From contig NZ_UAQZ01000016.1 of the NCBI RefSeq assembly GCF_900446215.1, forward strand, positions 427,254 through 491,253: DNA of 64,000 bases, given 5' to 3'. This document shows positions 16,511-25,941 of the stretch, in pieces. This stretch comes from Burkholderia cenocepacia (GTDB lineage: Bacteria; Pseudomonadota; Gammaproteobacteria; Burkholderiales; Burkholderiaceae). Position 1 is the stretch's first letter; every line of letters begins with the position of its first letter. Position numbers and translations under genes: made by a program. The notes under the pieces are model-generated. The model ran no database searches and had not been told where the DNA came from. It worked only from the letters and a program-made list of their open reading frames with translations.

Positions 16511-18292
16511 ATGTCACACACCGCTCGCCGCCTGCGCAGCCAGGAATGGTTCGACGACCCCGCGCACGCCGACATGACCGCGCTCTATGTCGAGCGCTTC
16601 ATGAACTACGGGTTGACGCGCGAGGAACTGCAGTCGGGCCGCCCCGTCATCGGCATCGCGCAGACGGGCAGCGACCTGGCACCGTGCAACCGCCACCACC
16701 TCGAGCTGGCCGAGCGGACCAAGGCCGGCATCCGCGACGCGGGCGGCATTCCGATGGAATTCCCCGTGCATCCGCTGGCCGAGCAAAGCCGTCGGCCCAC
16801 CGCCGCGCTCGACCGCAATCTCGCCTACCTCGGGCTGGTGGAAGTGCTGCACGGCTTTCCGCTGGACGGCGTGGTGCTGACGACCGGCTGCGACAAGACC
16901 ACGCCCGCGTGCCTGATGGCCGCGGCCACCGTCGACCTGCCCGCGATCGTGCTGTCGGGCGGCCCGATGCTCGACGGCTGGCACGAGGGCAAGCGGGTCG
17001 GCTCCGGCACGGTGATCTGGCATGCGCGCAACCTGCTCGCGGCCGGCGAGATCGACTACGAAGGCTTCATGCAGCTGACCACGGCTTCGTCCCCGTCGAT
17101 CGGCCATTGCAACACCATGGGCACCGCGCTGTCGATGAACAGCCTGGCCGAGGCGCTGGGCATGTCGCTGCCGGGTTGCGCGAGCATTCCCGCGGCCTAT
17201 CGCGAGCGCGGCCAGATGGCTTACGCGACCGGCAAGCGCGCGGTCGAGCTCGTTCGCGAAGATCTTCGCCCGTCGACGATCATGACGCGTGCGGCATTCG
17301 AGAATGCGATCGTCGTCGCGTCCGCGCTGGGCGCATCGACCAACTGCCCGCCGCACCTGATCGCGATCGCACGCCACATGGGCGTCGAGCTGAGCCTGGA
17401 CGACTGGCAGCGCTTCGGTGAAGCCGTGCCGCTGCTCGTCAACTGCATGCCGGCCGGCGACTACCTCGGCGAAAGCTTCCACCGCGCCGGCGGCGTGCCT
17501 GCCGTGCTGCGCCAGCTCGATGCGGCCGGCCTGCTGCGACGCGACTGCCTGACCGTATCCGGTCGCGCGATCGGCGCGATCGCCGACACCGCGCAGGACG
17601 CCGACCGCGACGTGATCCGGACGCCCGACGCGCCGCTCAAGCATGGCGCCGGCTTCATGGTGCTGTCGGGCAACTTCTTCGACAGCGCGATCATGAAGAT
17701 GTCGGTGGTCGGGGACGCGTTCCGCCGGACCTATCTTTCCGAACCGGGCGCGGAAAATACGTTCGAAGCGCGCGCGATCGTGTTCGACGGCCCCGAGGAC
17801 TATCACGCGCGCATCGACGATCCCGCGCTGGACATCGACGAGCGCTGCATCCTGGTGATCCGCGGCTGCGGCACGGTCGGCTATCCGGGCAGTTCGGAAG
17901 TCGTGAACATGGCGCCGCCCGCCGAATTGGTGAAGCGCGGCGTGACGTCGCTGCCGTGCATGGGCGACGGGCGCCAGAGCGGCACGTCGGCCAGCCCGTC
18001 GATCCTGAACATGTCGCCGGAAGCGGCGGTCGGCGGCGGCCTCGCGCTGCTGCGCACGAACGACCGCGTGCGCGTGGACCTGAATCGCCGCAGCGTCGAC
18101 GTGCTCGTCGACGAGGACGAACTCGCGCGACGTCGCGAAAGCGCAAGCTTCACCGTGCCGCAGGCGCAAACGCCGTGGCAGGAACTCTATCGCCGCTTCG
18201 TCGGCCAGCTGTCCACCGGCGGCTGCCTCGAACCGGCCACGCTGTACCTGAAGGTGATCGAGCAGCGCGGCAATCCGCGCCATTCGCACTGA
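16511..18292 (+). CDS. IlvD/EDD family sugar-acid dehydratase (L-arabinonate/D-xylonate type)
   Basis: Fe-S-dependent dehydratase of 593 residues that should convert an aldonic acid to its 2-keto-3-deoxy acid in the cytoplasm. Cys59 (DLAPCN), Cys127 (TTGCDKTTPAC) and Cys200 (GHCNTMG) match the three-cysteine [2Fe-2S] ligand pattern known from L-arabinonate and D-xylonate dehydratases. Lys129 is the position of the carbamylated Mg ligand, and GRQSGTS near residue 490 carries the catalytic Ser. A gluconate-type operator precedes it, and a FAH-family gene follows 32 bases after the stop. The sugar acid is uncertain: arabinonate, xylonate, fuconate or gluconate are all possible. Confidence 0.88.
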   Translation: MSHTARRLRSQEWFDDPAHADMTALYVERFMNYGLTREELQSGRPVIGIAQTGSDLAPCNRHHLELAERTKAGIRDAGGIPMEFPVHPLAEQSRRPTAALDRNLAYLGLVEVLHGFPLDGVVLTTGCDKTTPACLMAAATVDLPAIVLSGGPMLDGWHEGKRVGSGTVIWHARNLLAAGEIDYEGFMQLTTASSPSIGHCNTMGTALSMNSLAEALGMSLPGCASIPAAYRERGQMAYATGKRAVELVREDLRPSTIMTRAAFENAIVVASALGASTNCPPHLIAIARHMGVELSLDDWQRFGEAVPLLVNCMPAGDYLGESFHRAGGVPAVLRQLDAAGLLRRDCLTVSGRAIGAIADTAQDADRDVIRTPDAPLKHGAGFMVLSGNFFDSAIMKMSVVGDAFRRTYLSEPGAENTFEARAIVFDGPEDYHARIDDPALDIDERCILVIRGCGTVGYPGSSEVVNMAPPAELVKRGVTSLPCMGDGRQSGTSASPSILNMSPEAAVGGGLALLRTNDRVRVDLNRRSVDVLVDEDELARRRESASFTVPQAQTPWQELYRRFVGQLSTGGCLEPATLYLKVIEQRGNPRHSH

Positions 18293-18324
18293 TTTCACCG
18301 TCCACGACTCTTGCCGAGCTGACC

Positions 18325-19506
18325 ATGCGTACTCCTTCCGTTTCCGACTGCCTGCCGCACGACCTCGCCCACGCGCTGCTGATCGGCCGCGTCTGGCGGC
18401 ACGACGGCGCCCACGCGGGCCCGAGCGTCGTCGCCGTGCGCGGCGGCGAAGTGTTCGACATCACGCGCACCGTGCCGACCACCGCGGACCTGTTCGACCG
18501 CCCCGATGCAGTCGCCATCGCGCGCACCGCCGTCGGCGAATCGCTGGGCCGCGTCGAACCGCTGCTGCAGGCGACGCTCGACGGCACGCCCGGCGCGACG
18601 CACCTGCTCGCACCGTGCGACGTGCAGGCGATCAAGGCGTGCGGCGTCACGTTCGCCGTCAGCCTGATCGAACGCGTGATCGAGGAACAGGCCGGCGGCG
18701 ATCCGGCCAGGGCGCGCGAGGTACGCGACACCATCGCCACGACCATCGGCACCGACCTGTCGAAGATCGTGCCCGGCTCGGAAGCCGCGCTGCGCCTGAA
18801 GGCGGAACTCGAGCGCCGCGGCGCGTGGTCGCAATACATGGAAGTCGGCATCGGCCCGGATGCCGAGGTGTTCTCCAAGGCGCAGCCGATGTCCGCGGTC
18901 GGCTTCGGCGCCGACGTCGGGCTGCTGCCCGGGTCGGTGTGGAACAACCCGGAGCCGGAGATCGTGCTGGCGGTCGCGAGCGACGGCCGGCCGGTGGGCG
19001 CGACGCTCGGCAACGACGTGAACCTGCGCGACATCGAAGGCCGCTCGGCGCTGCTGCTCGGCAAATGCAAGGACAACAACGGCTCGTGCGCGATCGGCCC
19101 GTTCGTGCGGCTGTTCGACGACGGCTTCACGCTCGACGGCGTGCGGCAATGCAGCGTGTCGCTGCGCGTCGAAGGCGCGGACGACGGTTTCGTCCTCGAC
19201 GGCATCAGCCACATGCGCGAGATCAGCCGCGACCCGGCCGACCTCGTCGCGCAGACCTGCGGCGCGCATCACCAGTACCCGGACGGCTTCATGCTGTTCC
19301 TCGGCACGATGTTCTCGCCGATCCAGGATCGCGACGCGCCCGGCGCGGGCTTCACGCATCACCTGGGCGACCGTGTCACGATCTCGACGCCCGCGCTCGG
19401 CGCACTCGTCAATACCGTGCGGCTTTGCACGGAGATCGCGCCGTGGACCTTCGGCGTGCGCGCGCTGTATGCGAACCTGGCCGCGCGCGGGCTGCTTGCC
19501 GAATGA
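18325..19506 (+). CDS. fumarylacetoacetate hydrolase family protein (AraD1-like)
   Basis: FAH-fold protein of 393 residues, longer than minimal FAH enzymes and typical of the group found next to pentonate dehydratases. The C-terminal half carries the family fold: NNPEPEIVLAVASDG supplies the acidic metal ligands, then LGNDVNLRDIEGRSALLLGKCKD. By context it should act on the 2-keto-3-deoxy acid made by the upstream IlvD/EDD enzyme, as a dehydratase or aldolase-like step. The ATG at 18325 is 32 bases past the dehydratase stop; the long frame from 17956 overlaps the dehydratase and is not real. Probably the last gene of the sugar-acid operon. Confidence 0.85.
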   Translation: MRTPSVSDCLPHDLAHALLIGRVWRHDGAHAGPSVVAVRGGEVFDITRTVPTTADLFDRPDAVAIARTAVGESLGRVEPLLQATLDGTPGATHLLAPCDVQAIKACGVTFAVSLIERVIEEQAGGDPARAREVRDTIATTIGTDLSKIVPGSEAALRLKAELERRGAWSQYMEVGIGPDAEVFSKAQPMSAVGFGADVGLLPGSVWNNPEPEIVLAVASDGRPVGATLGNDVNLRDIEGRSALLLGKCKDNNGSCAIGPFVRLFDDGFTLDGVRQCSVSLRVEGADDGFVLDGISHMREISRDPADLVAQTCGAHHQYPDGFMLFLGTMFSPIQDRDAPGAGFTHHLGDRVTISTPALGALVNTVRLCTEIAPWTFGVRALYANLAARGLLAE

Positions 19507-19789
19507 AAGCGGAAGACGCGGCGACATGAAGTCCTGCGCGAACGACGTCGACGGACAATAAGCGAAGGCGTATGAAACGGCCGTTCGCGCCGGCGCGCAT
19601 GTAGCCAGCCTTCACTGCGCGACCTGAACACTCGCCGAGCCGGAACGGCCGCCTTGAGCGGCGCCGCCAGCCGATCCCGCCATCCCGAAGTCTTTGCGGC
19701 GGCGCTCCACGGGCCGGGTGGACGCGATTCGCCCCACCGGCGCCTCGTCGGCTGCGACAATACCGCGGCTGAGTCAATTCGAGGTGTCG

Positions 19790-20731
19790 ATGGAACTGAG
19801 GCAACTGCGCTATTTCGTCTGCGTCGTGGAACACGGCAGCATGGGCAAGGCCGCGCTGGAACTGGGCGTGGTGACGTCCGCACTGAGCCAGCAGATCAGC
19901 CGGCTCGAGAGCGAGTTGTCCACGCGCCTGCTGCAACGCACCTCCACGGGCGTCGTGCCGACGGACGCCGGCCTTGCATTCTGGCGACAGGCGCAACTCG
20001 CGTTGCGCCACGTCGACGATGCGGCGCTCGCCGCGCGTCAGGCGCGCCTGTCGGGGCACGTCAGCGTCGGGCTTGCGCCCAGTACGACCGGCGTACTCGG
20101 CCTCGCGTTCATGCAGGCGATGCGACGGCGCTATCCGGATGTCCGGCTGCGCATGGTCGAGAGCCTGTCGGGCTATCTCGGTGCGATGCTGAGTGCGCGG
20201 CAGATCGACCTGGCGATCCTGTTTCGCGAAGAACCCGCGCAGCGCTGGAGCGTGATGCCGTTGCTCGACGAGCATCTGTTCGTGATCGGCGCCCCCGGCC
20301 TGCCGGGCATGCCCGACGGGCCGCGCGTCCGCCTGGCGAACCTCGGCGCCGTGCCGCTGATCCTGCCGAGCGGCCCGCATGGTCTGCGCGCGTTGCTGGA
20401 TGTCGCATTCGCCCGCACCGGCTTTACCCCGCACATCGCCGCCGAAGTCGACGGCCTCGCGATGTTGATGGATGCGGTGCGCGGCGGGCTCGGTGCAACC
20501 ATTCAACCGGGCGCGGCGCTCGCACGGCTCGAGAACGCCGCGCTCGCGAGCGTCCCTGTCGCGGACGCCCACGCGACGAGGCCGAACCTGATCGCGAGCG
20601 TCTCCGACGACGAGTTGTCGCCCGCCGGGCTCGCCGCGCGGGTCGTCCTCGCCGACGTCGCGCGCGAGATCGTCGCGGCAGGCGGGTGGCCCGGCGCCAC
20701 GCTGCGCGAGCCGCCTCTTCACAAAAACTGA
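19790..20731 (+). CDS. tcuR: LysR family regulator of the tcu operon
   Basis: LysR-type regulator of 313 residues. The N-terminal winged HTH (MELRQLRYFVCVVEHGSMGKAALELGVVTSALSQQISRLESELSTRLLQRT) is of the NAC-like subgroup, followed by the two-lobed effector domain. The ATG at 19790 has GAGG upstream and begins exactly at the conserved MELRQLRYF. It lies 74 bases before tcuA on the same strand. In Salmonella, TcuR is the LysR-type activator of tcuABC; the same role is inferred here from position. Confidence 0.87.
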   Translation: MELRQLRYFVCVVEHGSMGKAALELGVVTSALSQQISRLESELSTRLLQRTSTGVVPTDAGLAFWRQAQLALRHVDDAALAARQARLSGHVSVGLAPSTTGVLGLAFMQAMRRRYPDVRLRMVESLSGYLGAMLSARQIDLAILFREEPAQRWSVMPLLDEHLFVIGAPGLPGMPDGPRVRLANLGAVPLILPSGPHGLRALLDVAFARTGFTPHIAAEVDGLAMLMDAVRGGLGATIQPGAALARLENAALASVPVADAHATRPNLIASVSDDELSPAGLAARVVLADVAREIVAAGGWPGATLREPPLHKN

Positions 20732-20805
20732 AGACGTGTTGCCGCGCCGCTGATGGCGGCAGGCGAGGCCGATCCGTAGAGTGCGTCTCAAAGGAGACGA
20801 CTCAG

Positions 20806-22212
20806 ATGATCGATGTTCTCGTAATCGGCGGCGGCAACGCGGCGCTGTGCGCGGCCTTGATGGCGCGCGAAGCCGGCGCGTCGGTGCTGCTGCTGGAAGC
20901 GGCCCCGCGCGAATGGCGCGGCGGAAACTCCCAGCACACCCGCAACCTGCGTTGCATGCACGACGGCCCGCAGGACGTGCTGGTCGGCGCCTATCCGGAA
21001 GAAGAGTACTGGCAAGACCTGCTGAAGGTCACGGGCGGCATCACGAACGAGGCGTTGGCCCGGCTCGCGATCCGCGCGTCGGCGAACTGTCGTCCGTGGA
21101 TGCACGCACATGGCGTGCGGTTTCAGCCGCCGTTGTCCGGCGCACTGCACGTGGCGCGGACCAATGCATTCTTCATGGGCGGCGGCAAAGCGCTCGTGAA
21201 CGCGTACTACCGCAGCGCCGAAGCGCTGGGCGTACGGATTCGCTACGACACGCCCGTCGACGCCATCGAGCTCGACGGCGAACGCTTCGTCGCCGCGCGC
21301 AGCGGGAGCCGGCGCTTCGAGGCGCGCAGTTGCGTGCTGGCGGCGGGCGGCTTCGAATCCAACCGCGAATGGCTGCGCGAAGCGTGGGGACAAAACGAGC
21401 GTGGCGAGTGGCCCGCCGACAATTTCCTCATCCGCGGCACGCGCTTCAACCAGGGCGTCCTGCTCAAGGCCATGCTCGACGCCGGCGCGGATGCGATCGG
21501 CGACCCGTCGCAGTCGCATTGCGTCGCGATCGATGCGCGCGCGCCGCTCTACGACGGCGGCATCTGCACACGGATCGATTGCGTGTCGCTCGGTATCGTC
21601 GTCAACCGCGATGCGCAGCGCTTCTACGACGAAGGCGAAGATTTCTGGCCGAAGCGTTACGCGATCTGGGGCCGCCTCGTCGCGCAGCAACCGGGACAGA
21701 CCGCCTACTCGATCATCGATGCCAAGGCCGTCGGACGCTTCATGCCGCCGGTTTTCCCCGGGGTCCGCGCCGATTCGTTGCCGGAACTCGCGCGCGGGCT
21801 GAACCTGCCCGAGCGAGCGTTCGTCGAGACGCTGCGCGCGTACAACGCCGCATGCCAGGTGGGCACGTTCGATCACACGACGCTCGACGACTGTCGCACC
21901 GAAGGCGTCCATCCCGCGAAAACCCACTGGGCACGCCCGATCGATACGCCGCCCTTCTTCGGCTATGCGCTGCGTCCCGGCATCACGTTTACTTATCTCG
22001 GGCTCAAGGTCAACGAGCGCGCGCAGGTCCACTTCGGCGGACGACCAAGCGGCAACCTGTTCGTTGCCGGCGAGATGATGGCCGGCAACGTGCTGGGCAA
22101 GGGTTACACGGCGGGCGGCGGGATGTCGATCGGCACCGCGTTCGGCCGTATCGCGGGCACCGAGGCGGCCAAGGCCGCGCAAACGACCGGAGTTCAACAT
22201 GCACGATATTGA
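20806..22212 (+). CDS. tcuA: FAD-dependent tricarballylate dehydrogenase
   Basis: Flavoprotein of 468 residues that oxidises tricarballylate to cis-aconitate, which then enters the TCA cycle. The N-terminal dinucleotide fold VLVIGGGNAALCAALMAREAGASVLLLE is clear. The fumarate-reductase/succinate-dehydrogenase flavoprotein pattern continues with GGNSQHTRN (FAD), GGGKALVNAYY, LAAGGFESNREW, and the C-terminal GNLFVAGEMMAGNVLGKGYTAGGGM. The AAAGGAGA sequence near 20790 supports the start. Its end overlaps tcuB by 14 bases, so electrons can pass to a co-made TcuB. Confidence 0.92.
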   Translation: MIDVLVIGGGNAALCAALMAREAGASVLLLEAAPREWRGGNSQHTRNLRCMHDGPQDVLVGAYPEEEYWQDLLKVTGGITNEALARLAIRASANCRPWMHAHGVRFQPPLSGALHVARTNAFFMGGGKALVNAYYRSAEALGVRIRYDTPVDAIELDGERFVAARSGSRRFEARSCVLAAGGFESNREWLREAWGQNERGEWPADNFLIRGTRFNQGVLLKAMLDAGADAIGDPSQSHCVAIDARAPLYDGGICTRIDCVSLGIVVNRDAQRFYDEGEDFWPKRYAIWGRLVAQQPGQTAYSIIDAKAVGRFMPPVFPGVRADSLPELARGLNLPERAFVETLRAYNAACQVGTFDHTTLDDCRTEGVHPAKTHWARPIDTPPFFGYALRPGITFTYLGLKVNERAQVHFGGRPSGNLFVAGEMMAGNVLGKGYTAGGGMSIGTAFGRIAGTEAAKAAQTTGVQHARY

Positions 22213-23401
22213 AGAACACGTTCGCGACGCCCACGCGCTCGCGCCCGCCGGCCGGCCGTCGACACGCGCAAGCGGCGCCGCCGTGATCCGCATCGTGCCC
22301 GTCACCGACCACGAAGCGGAAGTCGCGCGCCAGATGCAGATCTGCAATGCGTGCCGCTACTGCGAAGGGTTTTGCGCGGTCTTTCCGGCGATGACGCGCC
22401 GGCTCGAATTCGCGAAGGCGGACGTCAACTACCTGGCCAACCTGTGCCACAACTGCGGCGCGTGCTATCACGCGTGCCAATATGCGCCGCCGCACGAATT
22501 CGCCGTGAACGTGCCGAAGGCGATGGCGCAGGTCCGGCTCGACACGTATGTCGAGTATGCGTGGCCCGCCGCGCTGGGCCAGCTCTACAGGCGCAACGGC
22601 CTGGCCGTCGCGCTTGCCCTCGCGATCGGGCTGGCGCTTTTCCTGATGCTCGGCGTCGCGATGCACGGCTCGCTGCTGAATGGCCCGTCGGGCGGCCGTT
22701 TCTATGCGATCTTTCCGCACAACCTGCTCGCCGCGATGTTCGGCTCGGTGTTCGGCCTCGCCGTTCTGGCGCTCGGGGTCGGCGTGACGCGTTTCTGGCG
22801 CGACGTGTCGACGGGTACGGCGAGCCTGCCCGCGGTCGCCGAGGCGGCGAAACACGCGCTCGCGCTGACCTATCTCGACGGCGGCCACGGTGACGGCTGC
22901 AACGAGTCGGACGATGCGTTCACGCGCGCGCGGCGCCGGTTTCACCACTTCACGTTCTACGGCTTCATGCTGTGCTTTGCCGCCACGCTCGTGGCGACCT
23001 TCTATCACTACGCGCTGGACCTGCACGCGCCGTACGCGTTCCTGAGCCTGCCCGTGCTGCTCGGCACCGTCGGCGGAATCGGTCTGCTGATCGGGCCTGC
23101 CGGCCTCCTGTGGCTCAACCTGCGGCGCGACCCCGCGCGGACCGATCCGGCACAACGTCCGATGGACCGCGGCTTCATTGCGCTGCTGATGCTCGTGAGC
23201 GCATCGGGACTGGCGTTGCTCGCGTGGCGCGACACGAGCGCGATGGCGACGCTGCTCGCCGTTCATCTCGGCATCGTGATGGCGCTGTTCGCAACGTTGC
23301 CGTACGGAAAATTCGCCCACGGAATCTTCCGCTGCGCGGCGCTGCTCAAGTCGTCGATCGAAAAGCGCCAGGCCAACCGCCTGCAACTCGGCTCGGACTG
23401 A
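22199..23401 (+). CDS. tcuB: tricarballylate utilization 4Fe-4S membrane protein
   Basis: Membrane protein of 400 residues that should re-oxidise the TcuA flavin and hand electrons to the quinone pool. The N-terminal part holds two ferredoxin-like cysteine clusters: CNACRYCEGFC near residue 50 and CHNCGACYHAC near residue 83. The rest contains several hydrophobic helices (LAVALALAIGLALFLMLGVAM, GSVFGLAVLALGVGV and others) with His residues that may bind haem, as in CitB/TcuB proteins. Translation is coupled to tcuA by overlap. Length and domain order match TcuB. Confidence 0.92.
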   Translation: MHDIEEHVRDAHALAPAGRPSTRASGAAVIRIVPVTDHEAEVARQMQICNACRYCEGFCAVFPAMTRRLEFAKADVNYLANLCHNCGACYHACQYAPPHEFAVNVPKAMAQVRLDTYVEYAWPAALGQLYRRNGLAVALALAIGLALFLMLGVAMHGSLLNGPSGGRFYAIFPHNLLAAMFGSVFGLAVLALGVGVTRFWRDVSTGTASLPAVAEAAKHALALTYLDGGHGDGCNESDDAFTRARRRFHHFTFYGFMLCFAATLVATFYHYALDLHAPYAFLSLPVLLGTVGGIGLLIGPAGLLWLNLRRDPARTDPAQRPMDRGFIALLMLVSASGLALLAWRDTSAMATLLAVHLGIVMALFATLPYGKFAHGIFRCAALLKSSIEKRQANRLQLGSD

Positions 23402-23413
23402 ACCGGGCCAACC

Positions 23414-23440
23414 GAAGCGGTCCGGCTTTCGGGCCGCTTC
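23414..23440 (+). terminator. intercistronic hairpin between tcuB and tcuC
   Basis: GAAGCGGTCCG and CGGGCCGCTTC form an 11-bp stem with one G-T wobble and a 5-base loop in the 66-base gap. No T run follows, so it is more likely a partial attenuator or mRNA-stabilising element that would set tcuC below tcuAB. Confidence 0.45.
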
Positions 23441-23467
23441 GCACCATACATCCAACGGAGACACCCC

Positions 23468-24784
23468 ATGCATCCCTCACCGTCAACCGCGCCGGACGGC
23501 ACGGCCGCACGCACGTCGAAGCTCGGCGCGGTCCTGCGCGTGACCAGCGGCAATTTTCTCGAGCAGTTCGATTTTTTTCTGTTCGGCTTCTATGCGACCA
23601 GCATCTCGCGGGTCTTCTTTCCGGCGGCAAGCGAGTTCGCGTCGCTGCTGCTGACGTTTGCCGTCTTCGGCGCCGGTTTCCTGATGCGCCCGCTCGGCGC
23701 GATCGTGCTCGGCGCCTACATCGACGAAGTGGGCAGGCGCAAAGGCCTGATCGTGACGCTCTCGATCATGGCGAGCGGCACGATCCTGATCGCGTGCGTG
23801 CCGGGGTACGCGACGATCGGGCTCGCCGCACCGGCGCTGGTATTGCTTGGGCGCCTGCTGCAGGGCTTCTCGGCCGGTGCCGAGTTGGGCGGCGTGTCGG
23901 TCTATCTGGCGGAAATGGCGACGCCCGGGCACCGCGGCTTCTATACGAGCTGGCAGTCGGCCAGCCAGCAGGTCGCGATCGTCATCGCGGCGGCCTTGGG
24001 CTATCTGCTGAATCATCTGCTGACGAGCCAGGAAATCGGTGCATGGGGCTGGCGCATCCCGTTCTTCATCGGTTGCGCGATCGTCCCGGTCATTTTCGTG
24101 CTTCGCCGAACGCTGCAGGAAACGGACGAATTCAAGGCGCGCACCCATCGTCCGCGTGCACGCGAGGTAGTCGCGACGATGCTGCGGAACTGGCGCACCG
24201 TGTTCGCCGGCATGCTGCTGGTCGCGATGACCACGACGACGTTCTATCTCATCACGGTCTATACGCCGACGTTCGGCAGGGCCGTACTGAAACTGTCGAC
24301 GGCGGACAGCCTGGTCGTCACGCTGTGCGTGGGCGTGTCGAATTTCTTCTGGCTGCCCGTCGGCGGTGCGCTGTCGGACCGCATCGGACGCAAGCCGATT
24401 CTCGTGGCCATCGCAGTCGCGGCCATCGTGACGTCGTATCCCGCGCTCGCGTGGCTTGCGTCCGCCCCCAGCTTCGGCCGCATGCTGGCCGTGCTGTTGT
24501 GGCTCTCCTTCTTCTTCGGCATGTACAACGGCGCGATGGTCGCGGCGCTGACCGAAATCATGCCCGCCAGCGTTCGCGTGGCCGGTTTCTCGCTGGCCTT
24601 CAGCCTCGCGACGGCGGTCTTCGGCGGCTTCACGCCCGCGGTGTCGACCTATCTGATCGAGATCACGGGCGACAAGGCCGCACCCGGATACTGGCTCAGC
24701 TTCGCCGCATGCTGCGGACTGCTCGCGACCCTGTCGCTGTATCGCAAAGGCGGGACGGTGCGGCGTTCGGCGTCGCCTGCATGA
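23468..24784 (+). CDS. tcuC: MFS tricarballylate/citrate:proton symporter
   Basis: Inner-membrane transporter of 438 residues with about twelve helices, in the metabolite:H+ symporter family of CitA and TcuC. Recognisable features are SGNFLEQFDFFLFGFYA in helix 1, GAIVLGAYIDEVGRRKGL as motif A, and GRLLQGFSAGAELGGVSVYLAEMA in helix 4. It follows tcuB by 66 bases and should import tricarballylate for TcuAB. Citrate or a related tricarboxylate is a possible alternative or additional substrate. Confidence 0.9.
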   Translation: MHPSPSTAPDGTAARTSKLGAVLRVTSGNFLEQFDFFLFGFYATSISRVFFPAASEFASLLLTFAVFGAGFLMRPLGAIVLGAYIDEVGRRKGLIVTLSIMASGTILIACVPGYATIGLAAPALVLLGRLLQGFSAGAELGGVSVYLAEMATPGHRGFYTSWQSASQQVAIVIAAALGYLLNHLLTSQEIGAWGWRIPFFIGCAIVPVIFVLRRTLQETDEFKARTHRPRAREVVATMLRNWRTVFAGMLLVAMTTTTFYLITVYTPTFGRAVLKLSTADSLVVTLCVGVSNFFWLPVGGALSDRIGRKPILVAIAVAAIVTSYPALAWLASAPSFGRMLAVLLWLSFFFGMYNGAMVAALTEIMPASVRVAGFSLAFSLATAVFGGFTPAVSTYLIEITGDKAAPGYWLSFAACCGLLATLSLYRKGGTVRRSASPA

Positions 24785-25107
24785 GAAGCGCGCCCGGCGG
24801 CGCGATTGCGGCGCGGTTGCCGTGCGCGGTTCGACGACGGCAGCGCGCTCGTGCGACTGCTCGGTCGCCTCGCGACGCCGTTGGAGAACCTCGTCGCTGC
24901 CGCATTGCGTACCGGAAGCCGCAATGAATCGAATGCTGGATCGACGAAGGGGCACGTGATTGCTACGCGCGAGCCACGTCGGTCCACGCACGTCATCCGG
25001 CATTCGCGCGCCGTGTGCGTCACGGTCGACCGTTCAGCGTAACGACGCGCGACGGTCCGGCCGCTGCGTTGACGTAGCCGGATCGCGGGCCGCGCGCCGT
25101 CGCGCAC
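24785..25107. other. intergenic region between convergent tcuC and the aroE-like gene
   Basis: The 323 bases between two convergent genes show no supported gene. A plus-strand frame at 24806-25042 (78 codons, with LVRLLGRLATPLENLVAAAL) and minus-strand frames exist, but none has a Shine-Dalgarno or a recognisable family. No strong T-tailed terminator is visible. Confidence 0.45.
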
Positions 25108-25941
25108 TCAGTCGAACGGCACGGCCAGCCGGTCGATCACCGCGCTGGTCTCGGGCCGGACGCCGCGCCACCAGGCGAACGCCTCGGCCGCCTGCTCGAC
25201 CAGCATGCCGACGCCATCCGCGATGCCGTGCACGCCGGCATTTTTCGCGAGTCGGAGAAACGGCGTCAGGCGCTTGCCGTAGGCCAGTTCATAGGCCGTG
25301 CCGGTCGGACTGAACACGCTCGGCGGGACAGGCGGCAGGTTGCCGGTCAGACTGGCCGACGTCGCATTGACCACCAGGTCGAAACGTCCCATCCGGGCGA
25401 GGTCCGCATAGCCGCCCGCGATGAGCGTTCCGCATCCGGCGACCTCCAGGGCCAGTGCGCGCGCCTTGTCGACGTCGCGATTCACGATAACGAGTTCGGC
25501 CGGCCCGGCATCGAGGAACGGCAGCAGCGCGCCGCGTGCCGCGCCGCCGGCACCGAGCAGCAAGATGCGCTTGCCCGCCATCGGAAGCCGGAGATTGACT
25601 TCGATGTCGCGAACCAGTCCGATGCCGTCGAAGTTGTCCGCCCAGATGCGGTCGCCGTCGAACTTGAGCGCATTGGCTGCGCCCGCCAGCGTCGCGCGCG
25701 CGCTTCGCTCGTCGGACATCGCGAATGCGTCGAGCTTGAATGGCGCGGTCACGTTGATACCCTTGCCGCCCCCCTCGAAAAATGCGCGAACCGCTGCAGC
25801 AAAGGCGCCTGCCGGCTCGACCGGCCCCTCGATCGCCGTATAGCGGATGTCCTGTCGCGTCTGTTGCGCGAACAGACCGTGAATCAGCGGGGATTTCGTG
25901 TGCCCGATCGGATAACCGATCACCGCGTATTGGTCCGTCAT
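25108..25941 (-). CDS. shikimate/quinate dehydrogenase-like protein
   Basis: AroE-family oxidoreductase of 277 residues. The N-terminal substrate-binding domain begins YAVIGYPIGHTKSPLIH. Catalytic Lys69 sits in NVTAPFKL and Asp105 in ADNFDGIG, corresponding to NVTxPxK and NTDxxG. The Rossmann loop is LLGAGGAARGAL. It could reduce dehydroshikimate or oxidise quinate, but it is the last gene of a catabolic operon, overlapping the CaiB-type gene by 4 bases (ATGA), so a biosynthetic AroE role is unlikely. A paralogue acting on another cyclic or hydroxy acid is my preferred reading. Confidence 0.82.
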   Translation of the reverse strand: MTDQYAVIGYPIGHTKSPLIHGLFAQQTRQDIRYTAIEGPVEPAGAFAAAVRAFFEGGGKGINVTAPFKLDAFAMSDERSARATLAGAANALKFDGDRIWADNFDGIGLVRDIEVNLRLPMAGKRILLLGAGGAARGALLPFLDAGPAELVIVNRDVDKARALALEVAGCGTLIAGGYADLARMGRFDLVVNATSASLTGNLPPVPPSVFSPTGTAYELAYGKRLTPFLRLAKNAGVHGIADGVGMLVEQAAEAFAWWRGVRPETSAVIDRLAVPFD

